NCBI GenBank assembly: GCA_002869465.1
Contig: PKSW01000277.1
Location: 1-11,739, forward strand
Direction of reading: 5' to 3'
DNA length: 11,739 nt
Origin: Marinilabiliales bacterium
Lineage (GTDB): Bacteria; Bacteroidota; Bacteroidia; Bacteroidales; F082
Shown here in pieces: positions 7,187-11,739 of this stretch; within the stretch, counting starts at the first letter, position 1, and the number at the start of each line of letters is the position of its first letter. Under the pieces are notes generated by a model that made no database searches, was not told the DNA's origin, and saw nothing but the letters and a program-made list of their open reading frames with translations. The position numbers and the translations under genes were made by a program.

Positions 7187-10090
7187 TTATTTGATAATCA
7201 ATTTTTGTGCGTGTGACATATTTTTTCCGTTGATGTTCACAATATAAATACCACTCGACAGCTTTTTTGATTGATCAATTTCAAAGGTATTCGTACTTTG
7301 GTTTATGCTTTCCCTATATAGTTCTTTACCCAATTGATCGGTTATTGTTAACTCTGTATACGTATGATTTTCTGGTAAATTTATGGTGAACTTCCCTGAA
7401 GTAGGATTGGGATAAATATTCACTTCATTAGTTTTTCGCAATTCTTCTTCACCGACATATTGGCTAATAACAAGATTATCGATAAAAATTGGGTTTCCAT
7501 AAAAACTGTATGTTTCAAATGCAATTTGAACATTATGTTCACCTGCCCAGGGGCTTAAATCAATATCAATACATGAGGCACCCCAACCCCATAAGCACCA
7601 GTCGCCACCAGTTTCTGGCCAGAAATCATAATCTGTCTTTGGATGCGTGGCAAAATTACCTGAGCCATCTTCAGCGTCAGCAAAAACTCTTGTCCATGTA
7701 TCACCACAATCTCCCGATACATAAATGATCAGTGAATCACTTACTTCATCCAGCCTTTTGGCATAAGAATGTGTAAAAGTTAAATAAGCCGAATTTAGTC
7801 CTTCCAAACTAATCATGGGTGTTATCAGCCTGTCCCTGGCACCTATCACAAAATATTTCCTGAAATTAACAGCAGCAGCCTTATTTCCGGGAGTGGTGCC
7901 GCCCACATCAAATAATTCCCAGGTTTTACCTTCATCGGGGTTGTCAATGGTCCAGTTTTTGGCATCCAGTCCATCTTCAAAAGTTTCTTTAAAGAATGGA
8001 AGGTATCCACCTGCCATCAGGTAATCAACTTTAGTAGTTGAAGAAGGTCCATTTAGATTCCAGGCCGTCAATGTTACCTCATAAGTGGCCACTTCGTCAA
8101 ATACAACTTCCGGATGTTGGCTGGTTTCATTGGTACCGTTAATAAATGTGACTGTTGGCGGATCAAATTGCCATTGCCAGTTTATCGGGCTGTATTGTGT
8201 TTGATCTGTAAATTGGACGGCTTCACCCGTGCAAACAAAATCATCACTGGCAGTAAATTCAACCAGCGGTAATATGGTTGAACTCACTTGTATATAATCA
8301 ATTTTTATTACTGTATCTGATCCAATTTCATTGGTAGCGATCATAGTCACAGGGTAAATTCCTTCTTCGGGATATAGAATATCCTGCGGATGCTGCATGT
8401 TTGAAGTAACAGTTTCTGCCCCTTCAAAGGTCCATTCCCAACTGGTTGGAATACCTACTGATAAATCGGTGAAATTCACGGATTCACCCACAGGTATAAG
8501 GATTTCATCCACAGTAAAATCGGCATTAGGTAATTGGGTAAAACTGAAAGATGCAATTTGGGTAGCCCAGTCCCAGCCGCCATTTGTGTATTCGGTTGTA
8601 AACCAGAATGACTGGTTATTTGTAGGATCGACCGACATTTTAGCATAATCGCCCCACCTGTTCACGCCTGTTTGTGAATTCTGGCCTTCGTAAATACTTG
8701 TTTCAGTAATGTCCAGAATGCCCGTCCCTGTATTGGCTGCAGACTGGCCTGCTATTCGAATCGAAGGATACGTATTGGTACTTGAAACTGAATACCCGAC
8801 AGCAATGTCACCATATTCGTTCATAGCTACACTGCCCATCCACCTGTTTTCGCCATCATCTGGGGCATAAGTGCCTTGTTGGTGCATTTCCCATTCATCA
8901 TCATATTTTCTCAATTCATACCATCTGACACCTGCTCTACCACCACCTGCATTCACCGTATGATTTGTGACCATTACTTCATAATCGTTGAAATTACGGT
9001 ATTGTAAACGGAACATCAATCTTCCGGCTAATGTGGAAAGTTCTTGTGAAGTTTCCGGTTGTTCAATAGAAATGTTTTGGGATGAGAATGGTTGTGTAGC
9101 TATTGTTGTAACCAAATTTATTGTAGAATTATTTGTGTTTTCCCAATCAATTTCAGTTTCCCAAACTCTCAGTATATTATTTCCCATATTCACGAAATAT
9201 GCCGGTGCACCGTCAGGTGGAGGGATCACACCGTCAGCATCGGAGGGTAATAAACTACCATAACTTTCTCCCAGGTCGAAAAATACCATTTGCGCATCAG
9301 GGTCTCCAGCCATCATGGCTTCACGGTCCAAAGCAACAACGCCTGCCCCCGCCCATGAGGAAGCATTAACAAATTGATTAATGGTGAAATAATAGCCATC
9401 TGTCCAAACGCCAAATTTTGGATAATCAGGCATATGTTCAAACTCGAAAGCATAACGGTACCATTCTCCAGTTGGGTCATCAGTTGCTGAAACCGCAACA
9501 AGTTCATAAAATGGGCCAGATGGCCTGAAGGGAAGCGAAAACTGGGATGCTACCCATCTGCCGGCGTATTCATCAAAAACCACAATCGGGTCACCATCGT
9601 TGGTGCCACTCCAGGGACCTTCAAATCCTTCCCATAATGTAATAGAATGCGCCGGACCATAAAGTAAATTTCCATCTTTATCCCAGATAGCAAATCCATT
9701 GTTCACCATTTGCATATAATGATTCAGACTTACATCGCCATCCGTATCAGGAGGGGCAACGCTGTATGTATTATGTATACCGCTAAAATTGTCATTTATT
9801 TCCACATCAAACCTGTTTCTTCCCTGTTCTGATTGTAAAGCCGGATCTGGCCCTTCAAGTACAGATGAATTGATCAGTTCCTCATGAAAATCAAACTTAT
9901 TGGGCACCAACCTGTCTTTAAATACGCTTTTAATTTTTCCCAGTGGAATGGCCTTTGTATCACTTAGTTTATTCGATTTATCAAAATAAACAGCTTTGGA
10001 TACCCTTGTGGGTGTCTGTTTCTGAGCAAAAGCATTTTGCGTAATGATCGCGAAAATGAAAATAAAGGTTAATAAATGGATTTTCTTCAT
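7187..10090 (-). CDS. Secreted T9SS-sorted PKD/choice-of-anchor-J protein, tandem copy 3 (967 aa)
   Basis: First transcribed of the three paralogues. The signal peptide is clear: MKK, a hydrophobic core, then NAFA before QKQ (cleavage after about residue 22). The layout repeats: an N-terminal lead-in with VPNKFDFHE (62-70), the conserved region about 110-520, PKD domains about 521-602 and 608-695, a choice-of-anchor-J-like domain 698-880, and a T9SS type A tail from NIYPNPTSGK (891-900). It differs from copies 1 and 2 by replacing their shared NGSNNAPYY segment with FRPSGPFY (188-195), and by one extra residue near 821 in the anchor domain. It contains only the four cysteines shared by all copies (620, 795, 832, 840), which makes these the likeliest structural disulfide residues. 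An exact TAnnTTTG -7 element lies 41 bases before the start. Function unknown; surface or secreted binding protein is the best guess. Confidence 0.92.
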   Translation of the reverse strand: MKKIHLLTFIFIFAIITQNAFAQKQTPTRVSKAVYFDKSNKLSDTKAIPLGKIKSVFKDRLVPNKFDFHEELINSSVLEGPDPALQSEQGRNRFDVEINDNFSGIHNTYSVAPPDTDGDVSLNHYMQMVNNGFAIWDKDGNLLYGPAHSITLWEGFEGPWSGTNDGDPIVVFDEYAGRWVASQFSLPFRPSGPFYELVAVSATDDPTGEWYRYAFEFEHMPDYPKFGVWTDGYYFTINQFVNASSWAGAGVVALDREAMMAGDPDAQMVFFDLGESYGSLLPSDADGVIPPPDGAPAYFVNMGNNILRVWETEIDWENTNNSTINLVTTIATQPFSSQNISIEQPETSQELSTLAGRLMFRLQYRNFNDYEVMVTNHTVNAGGGRAGVRWYELRKYDDEWEMHQQGTYAPDDGENRWMGSVAMNEYGDIAVGYSVSSTNTYPSIRIAGQSAANTGTGILDITETSIYEGQNSQTGVNRWGDYAKMSVDPTNNQSFWFTTEYTNGGWDWATQIASFSFTQLPNADFTVDEILIPVGESVNFTDLSVGIPTSWEWTFEGAETVTSNMQHPQDILYPEEGIYPVTMIATNEIGSDTVIKIDYIQVSSTILPLVEFTASDDFVCTGEAVQFTDQTQYSPINWQWQFDPPTVTFINGTNETSQHPEVVFDEVATYEVTLTAWNLNGPSSTTKVDYLMAGGYLPFFKETFEDGLDAKNWTIDNPDEGKTWELFDVGGTTPGNKAAAVNFRKYFVIGARDRLITPMISLEGLNSAYLTFTHSYAKRLDEVSDSLIIYVSGDCGDTWTRVFADAEDGSGNFATHPKTDYDFWPETGGDWCLWGWGASCIDIDLSPWAGEHNVQIAFETYSFYGNPIFIDNLVISQYVGEEELRKTNEVNIYPNPTSGKFTINLPENHTYTELTITDQLGKELYRESINQSTNTFEIDQSKKLSSGIYIVNINGKNMSHAQKLIIK

Positions 10091-10130
10091 TGAATTTCTT
10101 ATTGAAAATTAAAATGTTTTTTGGCGTCGA

Positions 10131-10138
10131 CAAAAGTA
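10131..10138 (-). promoter_or_regulatory. Possible Bacteroidota -7 element before copy 3
   Basis: On the minus strand the sequence is TACTTTTG, an exact match to the Bacteroidota sigma-A -7 consensus TAnnTTTG. It lies 41 bases upstream of the ATG of the first paralogue. The nearest upstream TTG that could act as the -33 element (10166-10164) is 25 bases away, slightly beyond the usual spacing, so the match is incomplete. The preceding bases ATAT extend a match to the leader of copy 2. Confidence 0.35.
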
Positions 10139-10142
10139 ATAT

Positions 10143-10169
10143 AAAAAGTGTTATTGTATATGACAACAC
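10143..10169 (-). terminator. Possible weak terminator after the SDR gene
   Basis: On the minus strand GTGTT (10169-10165) can pair with AACAC (10152-10148), leaving a 12-base loop that can close further with three TGT/ACA pairs and a bulge. Five T's follow directly (10147-10143). It begins 45 bases after the SDR stop and lies just ahead of the -7 element of copy 3, a sensible terminator-then-promoter order. The stem is short and A/T-rich, so this is tentative. Confidence 0.3.
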
Positions 10170-10213
10170 ATAGGGAGAAGTCGTTGCGCCAGAAGATATA
10201 ACAAATGAAATTA

Positions 10214-11092
10214 CTATTTTGTTTTCTTCGAACGGATCATCATTTCCAGCATATCCCACATTTCTTTGGGAACTTTTTCCAGCATATTGAATTGGCCTGC
10301 ACCCTGCAGCCATTCACCGCCATCAATAGTTATTACCTCGCCATTGATGTATGCCGAATAATCTGATAATAAATAAGCTGCCAGGTTTGATAATTCTTGG
10401 TGTTCACCTACACGACGCAGTGGTACTTTTTTGGAAACGTCAAATTTTTCTTTCAGGTCTCCGGGGAGTAACCTATCCCATGCACCTTCAGTAGGGAAAG
10501 GACCGGGGGCAATGGCATTTAAACGGATACCGTATTTCGCCCATTCAACGCCCAGTGATCTGGTTATGGCCAGTACACCTGCTTTTGCAGCAGCAGATGG
10601 CACAACATAGCCACTACCGGTCCAGGCATAAGTTGTAATGATATTGAGAATGGTTGCCTTTTGTTTTTCTTTGATCCAGTATTTTCCAAAGGCAAGTATG
10701 CAGTTTTTAGTGCCTTTCAGCACGATGTCAATAATTGTATCAAATGCATTGGCAGATAATCTTTCGGTAGGGCTTATAAAATTTCCTGCTGCATTGTTTA
10801 ATAAACCATCCACTTTTCCATATTTTTCGATGGTTTGCGACAGCATATTCTCAACTTCATCGTAATTTCTGATATCGCATGCAATTGGATAAACATCACC
10901 ACATGTTTTATCAATTAATTCTTTTTTTGCCTGATTCAGTTTATCCATATTCCGGGATGTGATCACCACTTTAGCTCCCAGCGAAAGAAAATATTCTGAC
11001 ATGGATTTACCAAGTCCGGAACCGCCACCAGTGACAACAATTACTTGATCTTTGAGTTCATTATTTTTGAACATGGGTTCGGAAAACTTCAT
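10214..11092 (-). CDS. Short-chain dehydrogenase, 2,4-dienoyl-CoA reductase type
   Basis: A 292-residue classical-size SDR with a Rossmann nucleotide site TGGGSGLGKS (21-30), followed by SRN (46-48) after the second strand, which suggests NADPH. NNAAGNF (99-105) is the SDR NNAG motif. The protein lacks the usual YxxxK: Lys170 is preceded four residues earlier by Ser166, and Tyr155 sits at about the normal catalytic-serine place. This Asn104/Tyr155/Ser166/Lys170 set matches what I recall for human mitochondrial DECR1 (Asn148, Tyr199, Ser210, Lys214). Whole blocks also match from memory, such as NNAAGNFISPTERLS and VVPSAxAKAGV. The likely reaction is NADPH-dependent reduction of 2,4-dienoyl-CoA during beta-oxidation of unsaturated fatty acids, in the cytoplasm. 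It lies 85 bases after ctaB with its own candidate promoter. The start at 11092 is preferred over Met7, but either is possible. Related enoyl-CoA or dehydrogenase activity cannot be excluded. Confidence 0.88.
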   Translation of the reverse strand: MKFSEPMFKNNELKDQVIVVTGGGSGLGKSMSEYFLSLGAKVVITSRNMDKLNQAKKELIDKTCGDVYPIACDIRNYDEVENMLSQTIEKYGKVDGLLNNAAGNFISPTERLSANAFDTIIDIVLKGTKNCILAFGKYWIKEKQKATILNIITTYAWTGSGYVVPSAAAKAGVLAITRSLGVEWAKYGIRLNAIAPGPFPTEGAWDRLLPGDLKEKFDVSKKVPLRRVGEHQELSNLAAYLLSDYSAYINGEVITIDGGEWLQGAGQFNMLEKVPKEMWDMLEMMIRSKKTK

Positions 11093-11126
11093 ATTTATTA
11101 TTTAAAGATTCATATTTTGGGGTACC

Positions 11127-11155
11127 CAAAGTTAAATTTTAATTTTCAGAATCAA
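11127..11155 (-). promoter_or_regulatory. Candidate Bacteroidota promoter for the SDR gene
   Basis: On the minus strand TTG (11155-11153) is followed after 18 bases by TAACTTTG (11134-11127). This is an exact fit to the Bacteroidota pattern TTG-N17-23-TAnnTTTG. Transcription would begin near 11120, giving a leader of roughly 28 bases before the ATG at 11092. It lies wholly in the gap after ctaB. If active, the SDR gene does not depend on read-through from ctaB. Confidence 0.45.
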
Positions 11156-11177
11156 CTGAATTGAGAGAAAAGAAATT

Positions 11178-11739
11178 TTATCCAAAAAGCGGATCGATGC
11201 TTAATGCAATGATCATTATCAGTACAAAATAGTTGATTCGCATAAAGTAATAGAACGGATTAAAATCTTCTTTTTTGGAGCTGAGTAAACGAGCAAACAC
11301 AATTATAAGCCAAATGGAGGCCAGTACAATCGTAATTTTAAAGAATACGGTACTCATTAATCCAGATACCGGAATCATTAAAGCTGTAACTGCAGTGGCA
11401 GCCGTCCACATGAAGGTGGCATTTTTAATTTGTTGCTTACTGATCATCGAAGTGATAGAAGGATAACCTGCTTCTTCATATTCTTTTCCATATTTCAGCA
11501 TAAGCAACCAAAAATGCGGCACCTGCCAGATGAAAAAGAAAAAAGCCAGAATAAAAAGCCGGGGATCTGATAATTGACCTCCACCGGCCACCCACCCCAC
11601 CATGGGGGGTATGGCACCGATAATACTTCCGGGTACGACAGCAAATGCAGTTTTACGTTTTAAAGGTGTATAAATGCCGTTGTACAAAATTAGTGCAAGG
11701 AGACCAAGTTGTGCCGCCAGGAAATTGCTTCCTAAATAA
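11178..11739 (-). CDS. ctaB: Heme O synthase (protoheme IX farnesyltransferase), 3' part
   Basis: The reading frame is open to the right edge, giving the last 187 or so residues of a protein usually near 290-300 long, so the start and the first Asp-rich prenyl-diphosphate motif are outside. The visible part carries family hallmarks: LYNGIYTPLKRKT in the third loop region, GAIPPMVGW, and WQVPHFWLLMLKYGKEY followed by EEAGYPS. About five hydrophobic membrane segments follow, ending at DPLFG. CtaB is a UbiA-superfamily membrane prenyltransferase that adds a farnesyl group to haem B to make haem O, the precursor of haem A for cytochrome oxidases. Its presence implies a haem-copper terminal oxidase and aerobic or microaerobic respiration. 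In many Bacteroidota it precedes oxidase subunit genes. Here the next gene downstream is instead the SDR, after 85 bases. Confidence 0.93.
   Translation of the reverse strand, partial: YLGSNFLAAQLGLLALILYNGIYTPLKRKTAFAVVPGSIIGAIPPMVGWVAGGGQLSDPRLFILAFFFFIWQVPHFWLLMLKYGKEYEEAGYPSITSMISKQQIKNATFMWTAATAVTALMIPVSGLMSTVFFKITIVLASIWLIIVFARLLSSKKEDFNPFYYFMRINYFVLIMIIALSIDPLFG

Larger units (their letters stand above)
1109..10090 (-). repeat. Tandem array of three diverged ~2.9 kb gene copies
   Basis: Three co-directional genes of 2904-2916 bases with identical domain order are spaced 3014 and 3064 bases apart, stop to stop. They are separated by only 101 and 148 bases. By hand alignment of about 119 residues of the choice-of-anchor-J-like domain, copy 1 matches copy 2 at 91 positions and copy 3 at 89, roughly 75% in both cases. 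The linkers share little sequence. This is an old local amplification, not a recent or assembly-generated repeat. No inverted repeats or transposase genes flank it. Confidence 0.9.

Noticed and set aside
1109..10090. Phage, transposon or polymorphic-toxin origin of the array
   Set aside because: No transposase, integrase, terminal repeats, toxin domain or immunity gene was found. Each gene is an intact exported protein with the same layout.
9981..10313. Minus-strand 110-codon open frame across the SDR/copy 3 gap
   Set aside because: It overlaps the ends of two well-supported genes in another frame and its translation shows no recognisable domain. It is a shadow of the SDR tail plus the gap.
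11116..11130. Small inverted repeat TTTGGG-GTA-CCCAAA before the SDR gene
   Set aside because: Six-base arms with a three-base loop and no T-run make a poor terminator. It also overlaps the candidate promoter start region. No operator family is recognised.
11178..11687. A complete 169-residue gene starting at TTG 11687
   Set aside because: The frame continues upstream to the window edge with heme O synthase-like sequence, so this is an internal leucine codon of a cut gene.

Overview
The window is about 40% GC by eye and reads as a Bacteroidota chromosome, most likely a respiring member. Three very large genes encode secreted proteins that end in type IX secretion system (T9SS) type A sorting tails, a system found in this phylum. 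DUF4159 beside rsmE, A/T-rich gene leaders without Shine-Dalgarno sequences, and Bacteroidota-type -7 elements (TAnnTTTG) fit the same assignment. A heme O synthase gene implies a haem-copper terminal oxidase. All seven genes lie on the minus strand, so transcription runs from the right edge to the left. No gene-free stretch exceeds 150 bases. No RNA gene, CRISPR array, insertion sequence or integrase was seen.

In transcription order: (1) the 3' part of ctaB (heme O synthase), cut by the right edge; (2) a short-chain dehydrogenase of the 2,4-dienoyl-CoA reductase type, behind a plausible promoter; (3) three tandem paralogues of 967, 970 and 971 residues. Each paralogue has a signal peptide, a roughly 400-residue conserved region that may be a beta-propeller, two PKD domains, a choice-of-anchor-J/cleaved-adhesin-like domain and a T9SS tail; (4) rsmE, whose only usable start is a TTG inside the last codons of the third paralogue; (5) the 5' part of a DUF4159 gene, cut by the left edge.

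The flanking genes are housekeeping: haem maturation, probable unsaturated fatty-acid oxidation, and 16S rRNA methylation. The roughly 9 kb between them is a locally amplified cell-surface or secreted protein family. The paralogues are about 75% identical in their best-conserved domain, and the closest pair changes along their length, which suggests old duplication followed by recombination. Their function cannot be read from the sequence. The architecture points to an exported extracellular binding or adhesive protein, and no catalytic signature was recognised. The most unusual points are the mosaic triplication itself and the junction where the last copy runs over the start of rsmE.
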